64,000 nt of DNA from Gammaproteobacteria bacterium (lineage in GTDB: Bacteria > Pseudomonadota > Gammaproteobacteria > Pseudomonadales > Azotimanducaceae): the NCBI GenBank assembly GCA_030425195.1, contig JAUIAV010000001.1, positions 1 through 64,000 on the forward strand, in the 5' to 3' direction. This document shows, one piece after another, positions 1-7,903 of the stretch. The position numbers and the translations under genes are program-made. Within the stretch, counting starts at the first letter, position 1, and every line of letters begins with the position of its first letter. The notes under the pieces were generated by a model, which searched no databases, was not told the DNA's origin, and saw only the letters and a program-made list of their open reading frames with translations.

Positions 1-785
1 ACCACGCGTTCCTGCAGGAAACGCAGAAGCTTGGCCTGCAGTTCCATGGGCAGATCCCCGATCTCGTCGAGAAACAGTGTGCCCTCGTGCGCGTACTCAA
101 TCTTGCCGGGCGTTTGTTTCGCCGCGCCGGTGAACGCGCCTTTCACGTAGCCGAACAGCTCGCTTTCGAACAGCGTATCCGGCAGCCCGGCGCACTCGAC
201 GGGGACGAAGGGTCCTCCGCTCCTCGGGCTCATCCCGTGAATGGCTTCCGCCATCAGTTCCTTGCCCGTTCCGGACTCGCCGAGCAGCATGACGGTCGCT
301 TCGCTGCCCGCCACACGCTCAGCCAGCGCCAGCGACTTCTGGAACACGGCGGAGCGTCCCACCAGACCCTCAGGTCGAGCCTGCGCGCTGGCCACCCTGG
401 ACGGGCGCATGATCTCGATGAAGCAGCTCACTTCACCGCTGGCCGGATCCTTCACCGGCCACATCTCCACGTTCACGTACTCCTCGCCGCGGGGCGTGTG
501 ATGAATGTGCAGCACGCGGGTGTTGTCGCCGCTGGCCAGACTCTGCTTCAGCGGACAGGACTCTCCGGCCTGATCGCAGGGTACGGAGTAGCGATGGGAT
601 ACCTGGTAGCAATGGCGGGTCCTGAGCGATTCCTCATCGCCGTACATCGTCTGATAAGCGGAATTGGCCAGGAGAATCCGGTAGTCGCGACTCAGCAGAA
701 TGGCCGGATCGTCCAGGCACTCGAGAATCGCCGTCACGTCAGGATTGATGTCCGCAGCCTTTTGCATCTGCCAATTCTGGCACAT
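1..785 (-). CDS. fisR: FisR-like sigma-54-dependent transcriptional activator (3' end outside window)
   Basis: Reading the minus strand from the ATG at 785 gives an open frame to the window edge, about 261 residues. The N-terminal part (about 15-125) looks like a PAS-type sensor. It is followed by the AAA+ sigma-54 interaction domain with Walker A GESGTGKE, the sigma-54 contact loop GAFTGA and Walker [10 protein letters not shown]. The C-terminal Fis-type HTH lies beyond base 1. Cysteines at 59, 70 and 77 are spaced 11 and 7 residues apart, matching the spacing I recall for the three sulfane-sulfur-sensing cysteines of Cupriavidus FisR. It is divergent from a persulfide dioxygenase/SQR operon, which fits that role. 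Ligand sensing is inferred. Confidence 0.85.
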   Translation of the reverse strand, partial: MCQNWQMQKAADINPDVTAILECLDDPAILLSRDYRILLANSAYQTMYGDEESLRTRHCYQVSHRYSVPCDQAGESCPLKQSLASGDNTRVLHIHHTPRGEEYVNVEMWPVKDPASGEVSCFIEIMRPSRVASAQARPEGLVGRSAVFQKSLALAERVAGSEATVMLLGESGTGKELMAEAIHGMSPRSGGPFVPVECAGLPDTLFESELFGYVKGAFTGAAKQTPGKIEYAHEGTLFLDEIGDLPMELQAKLLRFLQERV

Positions 786-807
786 CCCTGGTAGCAACTA
801 CTGACAA

Positions 808-818
808 TTATGGCATAA
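808..818. promoter_or_regulatory. Short inverted repeat in the fisR-pdo intergenic region
   Basis: TTATGGCATAA is a perfect 5-base inverted repeat around one central base. It lies 23 bases upstream of the fisR start and about 60 bases upstream of the -24 element of the divergent operon. It could be an upstream activator site or an autoregulatory site. This is inference only. Confidence 0.3.
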
Positions 819-849
819 GGCTCTGGCTGCTTAGATCCAGATCAACTCT

Positions 850-871
850 ATCTCATTGATTTATATGAGAT
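850..871. promoter_or_regulatory. Inverted repeat, candidate activator-binding site
   Basis: ATCTCAT and ATGAGAT form perfect 7-base arms around an 8-base AT-rich spacer, just upstream of the predicted -24/-12 promoter. Enhancer-binding proteins usually bind such dyads, although typically somewhat further upstream than this. Confidence 0.45.
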
Positions 872-879
872 GCCGTGGT

Positions 880-894
880 TGGCACGATTTCCGC
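880..894 (+). promoter_or_regulatory. Sigma-54 (-24/-12) promoter of the sulfide oxidation operon
   Basis: TGGCACGATTTCCGC has the -24 GG and the -12 GC separated by exactly 10 bases, as the sigma-54 class requires. The -24 half (TGGCACG) is perfect. The -12 half has CC where TT is usual before GC. It lies about 54 bases upstream of the dioxygenase ATG and beside a gene for a sigma-54 activator. Confidence 0.7.
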
Positions 895-947
895 AATAAA
901 TCGGCGAAGGCGCCCGTCACAGACGACAGGCAACGCAGGAGGAAACC

Positions 948-1841
948 ATGAAACCCGAAATTGAAGCGTTCTTCGATCCGGACACCTACACCTGGACCTA
1001 CATCGTTATGGATCCGGGTTCCAATCAGGCCGCCATCATCGATTCCGTGCTCGACTATGATCCGGCTTCCGGCCGCACGTCCACGGCATCCGCAGACGCA
1101 GTCATCGATTTCGTGCGCAGAAAAGGGCTCGAGGTCGAGTGGATCCTGGAAACGCACGTGCATGCGGATCATCTCTCCGGTGCCAGCTATCTGAAGGACG
1201 CGCTGGGTGGCCGCACGGGCATCGGCAATCAGGTCACCGCGGTCCAGGCCGTGTTCGGTGACCTGTTCAATGCCGAATCCGAGTTCGCCCGCGACGGCAG
1301 CCAGTTCGATCATCTGTTCTCCGACGACGAATCCTTCCGCATCGGCAACCTGGAAGGCCGGGTCTGGCACACACCCGGTCACACGCCAGCCTGTGTCACC
1401 TATGTGTTCGAAGGTGCTGCGTTCGTCGGCGACACCATCTTCATGCCCGATTTCGGCACCGCCAGAACCGATTTTCCCGGCGGAGATGCCCGCACGCTCT
1501 ATCGCTCCATCAGAAGGATTCTCGCACTGCCGGAAGACACGGCGCTCTATCTCTGCCACGACTACGAGACCGAAACGCGCAGCGAGTTCTGTTCGACGAC
1601 CACGGTCGCCGCCGAACGCGCACGGAACATCCACGTCTGTGACGCGATGAGCGAAGACGACTTCGTCAGTTTCCGCGAAAAGCGGGATGCACAGCTCGCA
1701 GCTCCGCGGCTGCTGCTGCCGTCCGTGCAGTTCAACATGCGGGGTGCCGCCTTCGCGCCGCCCGAGGACAACGGCATGCAGTACCTGAAGATCCCCGTGC
1801 GCGCGGCCGATCGGCCGGCGGCATCCGAAGAGGCTGCCTGA
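948..1841 (+). CDS. pdo: Persulfide dioxygenase (ETHE1/SDO type, metallo-beta-lactamase fold)
   Basis: Oxidises glutathione persulfide to sulfite and glutathione. The 297-residue protein has the MBL metal motif at H70-x-H72-x-D74-H75 (HVHADHLSGA), the second histidine in HTPGHTPAC (H145) and a downstream Asp in GDTIF (about 162). This is the mononuclear iron layout of ETHE1-like enzymes rather than a beta-lactamase. The ATG is preceded by a strong ribosome site (GGAGG). It is the first gene of the operon and its stop codon overlaps the start of the exporter gene by one base. The product sulfite would be the cargo of that exporter. Cytoplasmic, no signal peptide. Confidence 0.9.
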   Translation: MKPEIEAFFDPDTYTWTYIVMDPGSNQAAIIDSVLDYDPASGRTSTASADAVIDFVRRKGLEVEWILETHVHADHLSGASYLKDALGGRTGIGNQVTAVQAVFGDLFNAESEFARDGSQFDHLFSDDESFRIGNLEGRVWHTPGHTPACVTYVFEGAAFVGDTIFMPDFGTARTDFPGGDARTLYRSIRRILALPEDTALYLCHDYETETRSEFCSTTTVAAERARNIHVCDAMSEDDFVSFREKRDAQLAAPRLLLPSVQFNMRGAAFAPPEDNGMQYLKIPVRAADRPAASEEAA

Positions 1842-2608
1842 TGGCGGCATTCGTCCTGGCCTGGCCCGGTGCGATCGCCATCGGTCTGAGTCTCGGGCTG
1901 CTCGGCTCCGGAGGCTCCATACTCACGGTGCCGGTGCTCGTCTACCTGCTCGACCAGCCCGAGAAGCTGGCGATCGCGAGCTCTCTGGCCATCGTCGGAT
2001 CCATCGCCGCCGCCGGCTCCCTGCCCTACATGCGTGCAGGTCTCGTGAACTGGCGGGCGGTGGCGCTGTTCGGCCTCCCGGGCATGGCGGGCACCTATGC
2101 CGGTGCGTGGATCGCCATGTTCGTGCCCGGCATCTTTCAGCTGGTTCTGTTCGCCGTGGTGATGCTGGCCGCTTCCGTGCTGATGCTGCGCCCTATCGAC
2201 TGCGACAAACCGGCCGAGCCCAGAGCACTCTGGAAGATCACCATGGACGGGCTGATCGTGGGCGTCGTGACCGGACTGGTCGGCGTCGGCGGCGGATTCC
2301 TGGTGGTTCCGGCACTGGTGCTGCTCGGCGGCCTGGCCATGCGGGAGGCAGTGGCTACCAGCCTCGTGATCATCGCCCTCAAGTCCTTCAGCGGTTTCTA
2401 CAAATACCTGGACGTGCTGGCCCAGGAACAGATCGCACTGGATCTGGACATCATTCTCCTGGTCAGCGTGCTCGGGATCGCCGGCACCTTTGCCGGCAAC
2501 GCGATCGGCGGCCGGCTGCCTCAGGACAAGCTCAAGAAGACTTTCGGTGCGTTTCTGATCGTCATGGGCACATTCATTCTCATTCGCTCGGCGCCGGCTC
2601 TGTTCTGA
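1841..2608 (+). CDS. TauE/SafE (TSUP) family sulfite/sulfonate exporter
   Basis: A 255-residue integral membrane protein. It has glycine-rich, repeated membrane segments, including GLLGSGGSILTVPVLVYLL near the N terminus and GLVGVGGGFLVVPALVLLGG in the second half. These are the two pseudo-symmetric signatures of the TSUP family. Position between persulfide dioxygenase and SQR suggests it removes sulfite made by the dioxygenase. Translation is coupled to the upstream gene by a one-base TGATG overlap. Substrate is inferred from context, since TSUP proteins also move sulfoacetate, taurine-derived anions and other organic anions. Confidence 0.85.
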   Translation: MAAFVLAWPGAIAIGLSLGLLGSGGSILTVPVLVYLLDQPEKLAIASSLAIVGSIAAAGSLPYMRAGLVNWRAVALFGLPGMAGTYAGAWIAMFVPGIFQLVLFAVVMLAASVLMLRPIDCDKPAEPRALWKITMDGLIVGVVTGLVGVGGGFLVVPALVLLGGLAMREAVATSLVIIALKSFSGFYKYLDVLAQEQIALDLDIILLVSVLGIAGTFAGNAIGGRLPQDKLKKTFGAFLIVMGTFILIRSAPALF

Positions 2609-2637
2609 GCGCAAGAGCCACCAACGGACCTGACATC

Positions 2638-4344
2638 ATGGACATCAAACAGATCTCTCCATTTCTCTCCGTTTCACCCCAGATCTCACCGAACGACGTG
2701 GGCATCCTGGCGAGTCACGGCTATCGCACCATCATCTGCAACCGGCCGGACGGCGAGGCGGACGATCAACCGGAAACGGGGGAGATCGCCGCGGCCGCCG
2801 AGAGACACGGGCTCACTTTTCACCACCAGCCGGTGGTGGCCGGCAGCGTCTCCGACGACGACGTGGATACCTACGCTACCCTGCTCGCAGAAGCGGAAGG
2901 CCCGGTGCTCGCCTTCTGCCGGACCGGCACCCGGTCTATCTCCATGTGGGCAATGAGCGAGGCACACCATCTGTCCACCGATGCGATCCTGGCGGCGGCC
3001 GCCGTGCAGGGATACGACCTGGAAAGCCTGCGGGATCGACTGGAATCCCGTTCGCAGCACGAGGGTACGACGGCAAAGCCGCTCCACGTGCCGACCCACG
3101 ACGTGGTCATCGTCGGCGGCGGCGCCGGCGGTCTCGCCACGGCAGCCAGCCTGCTGAAACGGCGCCCGGATCTGGACGTTCTGGTCATAGAGCCACGGGA
3201 CAGGCACTACTATCAGCCCGGCTGGACGCTGGTCGGCGGCGGAGTCTTCGACCGCTCGCTGACCGAGCGGTCCATGGCCAGCGTGATGCCTGACGGCGTC
3301 AGATGGCAGCAGACCGCAGTCGCCTGCTTCGAGCCGGAACGCAACTGCGTCGTTCTCGAGGACGGTGAGCGGATCGGCTATCGGGCGCTGGTGGTGTCTC
3401 CAGGCATCAAGCTGAACTGGCAGGCGGTGGAAGGACTCAGCGAAACGCTCGGCAGGAACGGCGTTACGTCCAACTACAAGTTCGACCTAGCCCCCTACAC
3501 CTGGGAACTGGTGCAGAGCTTCAAGGGCGGGCGGGCACTGTTCACCCAGCCGCCCATGCCGATCAAGTGCGCGGGCGCGCCTCAGAAAGCCATGTACCTT
3601 TCCTGCGACTACTGGAAGAAACAGCGGCGCCTGGACGACATCGACGTCGAGTTCTACAACGCCGGCGGCGTGCTCTTCGGCGTACCGGACTACGTCCCCG
3701 CGCTGGAGAAGTACGTGGAAGCGTACGGCGCTCAGATGAACTTCCAGCACAACCTCGTTGCCATCGACGGAGATGCACGGAAAGCGACCTTTCAGGCAGG
3801 CGACGAGACCCTGATCCGAGAATTCGACATGATTCATGTCTGCCCGCCGCAGACCGCGCCCGATTTTGTCCGCTCGAGCCCGATTGCGGACGACGCCGGC
3901 TGGATCGACGTCTCGCCGGAAACCCTGAGTCACCCGCGCTACGGAAACGTGTTCGGCCTGGGTGACGCCTGCGCGGCTCCCAACGCCAAAACCGCGGCCG
4001 CAGTCCGTAAGCAGGCGCCGGTTGTCGCGGAGAACGTTCTCGCCGTTCTCGCCGGTAAAGGCGCCCAGGCGATCTACGACGGCTACGGGTCCTGCCCGCT
4101 CACCGTCGAGCGCGGCAGAATCGTGCTGGCGGAGTTCGGCTATGGGGGAAAGCTGCTGCCGTCCCTGCCGACCTGGGTTCTTGACGGCAGGAAACCCACC
4201 TGGGCCGCCTGGTTCATGAAAGTGAAGATGCTCCCGTGGATCTACTTCGACCTCATGCTGAAAGGCCGGGAGTGGCTGGCAGAGCCACAACTGCTGCCCC
4301 ACGAGCCGACGCCGCACGAGGCCCAGCCGGCGCAGACAGCCTGA
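2638..4344 (+). CDS. sqr: DUF442 (rhodanese/phosphatase-like) domain fused to type II sulfide:quinone oxidoreductase
   Basis: Residues 1 to about 115 match the DUF442/TIGR01244 domain seen in Blh proteins, with active loop CRTGTRS (C94-x4-R99), close to a rhodanese CxxGxR loop. From about 155 an FAD Rossmann motif (VIVGGGAGG) opens an SQR. Its two redox cysteines sit in KCAGAPQK and GDACAAPNAKTAAA, as in human-type (type II) SQR. The enzyme oxidises sulfide to a persulfide and passes electrons to quinone at the membrane. The fused domain may hand sulfane sulfur to an acceptor. The ATG at 2638 was chosen because the open frame upstream lies inside the exporter gene. Length is 568 residues. Confidence 0.88.
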   Translation: MDIKQISPFLSVSPQISPNDVGILASHGYRTIICNRPDGEADDQPETGEIAAAAERHGLTFHHQPVVAGSVSDDDVDTYATLLAEAEGPVLAFCRTGTRSISMWAMSEAHHLSTDAILAAAAVQGYDLESLRDRLESRSQHEGTTAKPLHVPTHDVVIVGGGAGGLATAASLLKRRPDLDVLVIEPRDRHYYQPGWTLVGGGVFDRSLTERSMASVMPDGVRWQQTAVACFEPERNCVVLEDGERIGYRALVVSPGIKLNWQAVEGLSETLGRNGVTSNYKFDLAPYTWELVQSFKGGRALFTQPPMPIKCAGAPQKAMYLSCDYWKKQRRLDDIDVEFYNAGGVLFGVPDYVPALEKYVEAYGAQMNFQHNLVAIDGDARKATFQAGDETLIREFDMIHVCPPQTAPDFVRSSPIADDAGWIDVSPETLSHPRYGNVFGLGDACAAPNAKTAAAVRKQAPVVAENVLAVLAGKGAQAIYDGYGSCPLTVERGRIVLAEFGYGGKLLPSLPTWVLDGRKPTWAAWFMKVKMLPWIYFDLMLKGREWLAEPQLLPHEPTPHEAQPAQTA

Positions 4345-4436
4345 TCATCCGAATACCGGGGCCTGCGATCGCCTCTCCTCCTCTCCCCGGATCGCGGGCC
4401 CTGGTTCCCCTTTCGCCCCAGGGATGAGAGGCGCAG

Positions 4437-4456
4437 GGCCGCCAGGGATGGCGGCC
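4437..4456. terminator. Strong hairpin after the sulfide operon
   Basis: GGCCGCCA and TGGCGGCC form a perfect 8-base stem with a GGGA loop, 90 bases after the SQR stop. No T-tract follows, so it is not a classical intrinsic terminator. It could be an mRNA 3' barrier. The rest of the 4345-4513 gap shows only a weaker CCCTGG/CCAGGG hairpin. Confidence 0.4.
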
Positions 4457-4513
4457 GCTCCTGCAGACCGATTAGGCTAGACTGAAAAGCGCCCTGGTAC
4501 TGAGGAGTATGTA

Positions 4514-5281
4514 ATGAACGACAGCTATGTCACCGTCGAGCGTCTGGGACCGGTAGCCCTGGTCACTTTCGATCGTCACAGGAATCTGAACGCCTTCGAC
4601 GGACAGCTCATTCTGGAGCTGACCGAAACCGCCAGGCAGTTTCACGACGACCTCGAGACCAGAGCCGTGGTCCTGACCGGCAGCCGCGACTACTTCTCGG
4701 CCGGCGCGGATCTGGAGGATCTCGCATCACGCAACGATCCGGATCTCTCGGATCTCGAGAAGCGTCAGATTTACTTTCGCGGTGTCCGCCTCTGTGAAGC
4801 CTGGGAAGCCATGCCGCAGATCACCATCGCGGCCATGGAAAAGCTGGCGGTCGGCGCCGGTGTGGCTCTGCCGCTGGCCTGTGACTGGCGCGTGCTCGGT
4901 GAGAGCTGCTACCTCTACGTGCCGGAAGTGAAGATCGGCCTCAATCTGCAGTGGGGCGCCCGGCTGATCAATCTGGTCGGACCTGCCCGTGCCAAGCGGA
5001 TCTGCATTCTTTGCGAACGGATGGATGCCCGGACGGCAATGGAGTGGGGGCTCGTGGAAGAGATCGCACCCGACGGACAGGCGGCGGAGCGGGCGCTGGA
5101 GATGGCCCGTCTGGCCGCCGACATGCCGGCGGTTGCCACACAGATGGTGAAGCAGGCCGTCAACGCAACGGCCGCCGCGCTGAACCGGACCGCCAGCTTC
5201 GCGGATGCCGATCAGAGTCAGCTGACTGCAGCCGGCAGCGACGCAAGGGCAGCCAGAGACCGGTTCAACCGGAAAGACTAG
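4514..5281 (+). CDS. Enoyl-CoA hydratase/isomerase (crotonase) family protein
   Basis: A 255-residue crotonase-fold protein, typical length. It carries an oxyanion-hole segment FSAGADLEDL near residue 58 and the second helical segment VGAGVALPLACDWRV near 115. The usual catalytic Glu positions are not clear: the GLNLQWGA stretch replaces the common GLxPxxG. The exact reaction (hydration, isomerisation or other) is therefore open. The start has a good GAGGA ribosome site. It appears monocistronic, flanked by the sulfide operon and the partition cassette. Confidence 0.85.
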   Translation: MNDSYVTVERLGPVALVTFDRHRNLNAFDGQLILELTETARQFHDDLETRAVVLTGSRDYFSAGADLEDLASRNDPDLSDLEKRQIYFRGVRLCEAWEAMPQITIAAMEKLAVGAGVALPLACDWRVLGESCYLYVPEVKIGLNLQWGARLINLVGPARAKRICILCERMDARTAMEWGLVEEIAPDGQAAERALEMARLAADMPAVATQMVKQAVNATAAALNRTASFADADQSQLTAAGSDARAARDRFNRKD

Positions 5282-5575
5282 CGCCGCCCCTGTCCCGATC
5301 TGAGTTCGAGGGGTCTCACTCCCCATGCGCTTCTAGTCCACAAAAACTGTATCTACATATATACATACTTACAGGTTTGCGATTACAATGGCATGGTCCG
5401 GCCGGAAAAGCCGGGCGACGGAAGCTGAGGGGAAGCCGAACGCCGGATATCGAGAACCGGCGGTGCGGACAGCAGAGGACCTGAGGTCGAATACGAACCT
5501 CGAACAGGAAGGGCCTGCAAAGCGCTCGTTACAGGATCGAATCAAAATCAAGCAACGGACTGATAAGGATTGCGA
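5282..5575 (+). other. Long leader of the partition cassette: AT-rich promoter zone and inverted repeats
   Basis: This 294-base region is unusual for the window. Around 5338-5390 it is AT-rich (TATCTACATATATACATAC), likely the parA promoter. Downstream are CGCCGG/CCGGCG arms around 10 bases near 5441-5462 and GAGGT/ACCTC arms around 5483-5501. In type Ib partition systems the centromere lies just upstream of parF, so this is the place to look for it, although I see no clear tandem iterons. A small reading frame (5388-5579) also crosses it. Confidence 0.4.
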
Positions 5576-5579
5576 ATGA
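5388..5579 (+). CDS. Possible small charged protein translationally coupled to parA
   Basis: A 63-residue frame starting ATGGCATGG. It is rich in Lys, Arg and Glu and probably disordered, with no recognised domain. Its TGA overlaps the parA ATG as ATGA, the classic coupling arrangement. Against it: no convincing ribosome site before the ATG, and third-position GC lower than in neighbouring genes. It may instead be chance coding through the leader/centromere region. Confidence 0.3.
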   Translation: MAWSGRKSRATEAEGKPNAGYREPAVRTAEDLRSNTNLEQEGPAKRSLQDRIKIKQRTDKDCE

Positions 5580-6262
5580 GCACAATCACTCTGGCAACGA
5601 CGAAGGGCGGCGCAGGCAAGACCACGACCGCTCAGATGATCATCGGCGCCATACATAGACTCGGCTACACCATCGGCGTCATCGACTGCGACGAGAACCG
5701 GACCCTCTCACGCTGGCTGGAGAACACCAGCAAGATGGCCATCGAAACCTCAGTGGTCCTGGATGAGTCTCTGGTGGTGAAGGAGATTCAGAAATTTCAG
5801 CGGAAGTACGACTGCGTGATCGTGGACACGCCCGCGGGGTATCACCAGTCGACCATCTTCGCCATGGGCTGCTCCGATCTGGTGCTGATCCCGCTCCAGC
5901 TTTCCTACGGAGACGTGACGGAAGCCGACAAGACCTACAGGCTCGTGAAGAGTACGGGACGGATGGCCGGCAAGAAGATCCGTGCGCGCCTCATCTATAC
6001 CGACTACGTCCCGAAGACCAAGATCGCCAAAAAGGTCAGAAAGGCGGTGGACGACCTCAGTCTGCCTGCCCTGAAGACACGCCTGCATCACCTGGTTGCC
6101 TTCAAGGACCTCACCTTCACCGGCGACGTTCCCAAGAAAGGCACTGCCGGTGCGCAGGGACAGTTGCTGGTCCGCGAGCTGCATGAACTCGGCGCGCTGC
6201 CCTTCATGGAAGAACAGCTGGAAGACAGGAACGTGGTCGTGGCTTTCAAAGAGGCTTCATGA
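5576..6262 (+). CDS. parA: ParA/ParF-type partition ATPase (VirC1-like)
   Basis: A 228-residue ParA-family ATPase that would position DNA or another cargo by ATP-dependent binding to the nucleoid. The deviant Walker A motif is KGGAGKTT near residue 10, a second motif is VIDCDENRTL near 40, and DTPAG near 90 is the Walker B/A' region. It lacks the N-terminal HTH of type Ia ParA, so it resembles compact type Ib ParF or VirC1. The ATG at 5576 is preferred over the in-frame TTG at 5570 because AAGGA sits about 8 bases upstream. The 3' end overlaps the next gene by 4 bases, consistent with an ATPase/adaptor pair. Confidence 0.85.
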   Translation: MSTITLATTKGGAGKTTTAQMIIGAIHRLGYTIGVIDCDENRTLSRWLENTSKMAIETSVVLDESLVVKEIQKFQRKYDCVIVDTPAGYHQSTIFAMGCSDLVLIPLQLSYGDVTEADKTYRLVKSTGRMAGKKIRARLIYTDYVPKTKIAKKVRKAVDDLSLPALKTRLHHLVAFKDLTFTGDVPKKGTAGAQGQLLVRELHELGALPFMEEQLEDRNVVVAFKEAS

Positions 6263-6546
6263 GCCGCAGTCCGGCAAAACCGGGCTCCGGGACGCGCAGA
6301 AGTGCGTCCCGGTCTCCCGCCGCACGGCCACGCGCCACCAGGGCGAAGGAGCCGGGCGGATCCGCGGAAGCGATCTCGCAGGTGACCATCAAGATGCGTG
6401 AATCGCTGCATCGGGAGCTTGCGCGCAAGGCGTTCAACTCGGAGATGACCATGCGCGGTTTCATCATGCGAGCGCTGAAGCAGGCGGGTCTCGGTGTTAC
6501 CGAGTCTGACCTCGTGGACGGCCGGAAGAAGTCCATAAGCCGCTAG
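6259..6546 (+). CDS. Small ParG-like partner with basic tail and ribbon-helix-helix domain
   Basis: The 95-residue product has two parts. A disordered Arg/Ser/Pro-rich tail spans residues 1-38. A region of about 40-85 reads as strand (QVTIKM), helix (RESLHRELARKAF), helix (TMRGFIMRALKQAGL), the order of a MetJ/Arc/CopG DNA-binding fold. ParG proteins pair such a fold with a flexible arginine-bearing tail that stimulates ParF. The ATGA overlap with parA supports a dedicated pair. Cargo and DNA site are unknown, and no replication gene is nearby, so it is probably chromosomal or a relic of an integrated element. Confidence 0.7.
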   Translation: MSRSPAKPGSGTRRSASRSPAARPRATRAKEPGGSAEAISQVTIKMRESLHRELARKAFNSEMTMRGFIMRALKQAGLGVTESDLVDGRKKSISR

Positions 6547-6568
6547 GGAGTCTCCGGGCGGCCTATTG

Positions 6569-6581
6569 ACCTCATTGAGGT
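6569..6581. promoter_or_regulatory. Palindrome in the promoter region of the luciferase-like oxidoreductase gene
   Basis: ACCTCATTGAGGT is a 13-base perfect dyad directly after a -35-like TTGACC (6566). It lies about 37 bases before the next gene start. The placement between -35 and the expected -10 resembles an operator, possibly for a MerR- or MarR-type regulator. No such regulator gene is adjacent. Confidence 0.35.
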
Positions 6582-6617
6582 GACCCTCTTTACTCGTTCG
6601 TTTGAGAGGGGATCAGC

Positions 6618-7673
6618 ATGAAGACTTCAATATCCATCGGCTCCGCCTACTACAACGGACAGGACTGGGATCAGCTCGTCGCCTACACCATGGCTGCCGA
6701 TCGCATGGGGGTGGATCAGGCCTGGTCCGCCGAAGCCTGGGGGATGGACGCCATCGTCCCGCTGGCATTTCTGGCTGCGAAGACCGAAAACATCAGGCTG
6801 GGCACGGGCATTCTCCAGATCAGCGCCCGGGTACCCTCCATGGCTGCCATGACCGCCCAGAGCCTGGATACGGTTTCCAGAGGCCGTTTCATTCTGGGAC
6901 TCGGCGTCAGCGGCCCTCAGGTAGTGGAAGGACTGCATGGCGCCGCCTTCGCCAGGCCCCTCTCGCGGCTCCGGGAATACGTCGAGATTCTCAAGATCGC
7001 CCTGGCCGGCGAGAAGGTGAGCTACGAGGGAAAGACGTACCTGCTTCCCCGGCCAGGCGGCGAAGGGAAACCGATCCGGCTGTCCCAGCCACCCCGCCCG
7101 GACCTGCCCATATATCTGGCGACGCTGGGCCCGAAATCGCTGGAGATGACCGGGGAGCTCGCAGACGGCTGGCTCGGCACCAGTTTTCTACCCGACCATG
7201 CGGACGTCTTTCTGGATCACCTGAAAGCCGGCGCGGAAAAAGCAGGCCGAACGCTCGCGGACATCGACATTCAGACAGGCGGCTACTTCGAGGTCGGCGA
7301 GGACGTTGAACGTCTGATCAACGAACGCAAACCGGCCATGGCGTTCACACTCGGCGCCATGGGATCGGCCAAGACCAATTTCTACAACGAGGCTTACTGC
7401 CGGGCCGGCTACGAGGACACGGCCAAGGAAGTCCAGGGACTGTGGGTCGCGGGGAAAAAGGAAGAAGCCATCCGCCGGGTGCCGGACGATCTCGTGCTGC
7501 AGGCCAACCTGATCGGTACCGAAGACATGGTTCGCGAACAGCTCAAGGCCTACAGGCGCGTGGGCGTGAACACGCTGCGATTGTCCACCGGTGGCAGCAG
7601 CTGGCCGGAGCGTACGGCCGCGCTCGAGGCCGCCATGGACCTGATCCAGCGGGATGCCCGGGATGCCGCCTGA
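6618..7673 (+). CDS. LLM-class (luciferase-like, F420/FMN-dependent) oxidoreductase
   Basis: A 351-residue TIM-barrel protein of the bacterial luciferase superfamily. It has the N-terminal signature around AYYNGQDWDQLV, the LGTGILQISAR strand near 65 and GRFILGLGVSGPQVVEG near 95-110, typical of F420-dependent members. It would catalyse a flavin- or deazaflavin-dependent oxidation or reduction of an unknown small molecule. A good ribosome site (GAGGGG) precedes the ATG. It seems to stand alone between the partition cassette and the PHA genes. Whether this organism makes F420 cannot be seen here. Confidence 0.8.
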   Translation: MKTSISIGSAYYNGQDWDQLVAYTMAADRMGVDQAWSAEAWGMDAIVPLAFLAAKTENIRLGTGILQISARVPSMAAMTAQSLDTVSRGRFILGLGVSGPQVVEGLHGAAFARPLSRLREYVEILKIALAGEKVSYEGKTYLLPRPGGEGKPIRLSQPPRPDLPIYLATLGPKSLEMTGELADGWLGTSFLPDHADVFLDHLKAGAEKAGRTLADIDIQTGGYFEVGEDVERLINERKPAMAFTLGAMGSAKTNFYNEAYCRAGYEDTAKEVQGLWVAGKKEEAIRRVPDDLVLQANLIGTEDMVREQLKAYRRVGVNTLRLSTGGSSWPERTAALEAAMDLIQRDARDAA

Positions 7674-7864
7674 TCGGGAAGAGCCGGTGCCGACCGTATC
7701 CAGAGAAGAGGCTGACCGGTTCGATCCGGCCGTCGTTCACCTGAACGCGCGAGACGTCGCTTTCGCAGCCGTGTGCCAGGCCCCAGGGAGCTGAACTACG
7801 GCGAGCATGCGCCAGGCGCTGGCTGCGCCTGCACGACCGGTACTAGCAGAACTGGCGGGCAGGA

Positions 7865-7891
7865 TGTGCGATAGTATTTTCTGAGCGCACA
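7865..7891. promoter_or_regulatory. Inverted repeat upstream of the PHA genes
   Basis: TGTGCG and CGCACA form perfect 6-base arms around a 15-base AT-rich spacer, ending 12 bases before the small phasin-like gene. It may be an operator or a leader hairpin. The rest of the 230-base gap (7674-7903) shows no gene. Confidence 0.3.
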
Positions 7892-7903
7892 AAGGGGAAA
7901 GCG

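Noticed and set aside
2107-2637. Extension of the SQR frame into the exporter gene
   Set aside because: The DUF442 domain begins at the ATG at 2638, and the upstream part encodes the TSUP protein in another frame.
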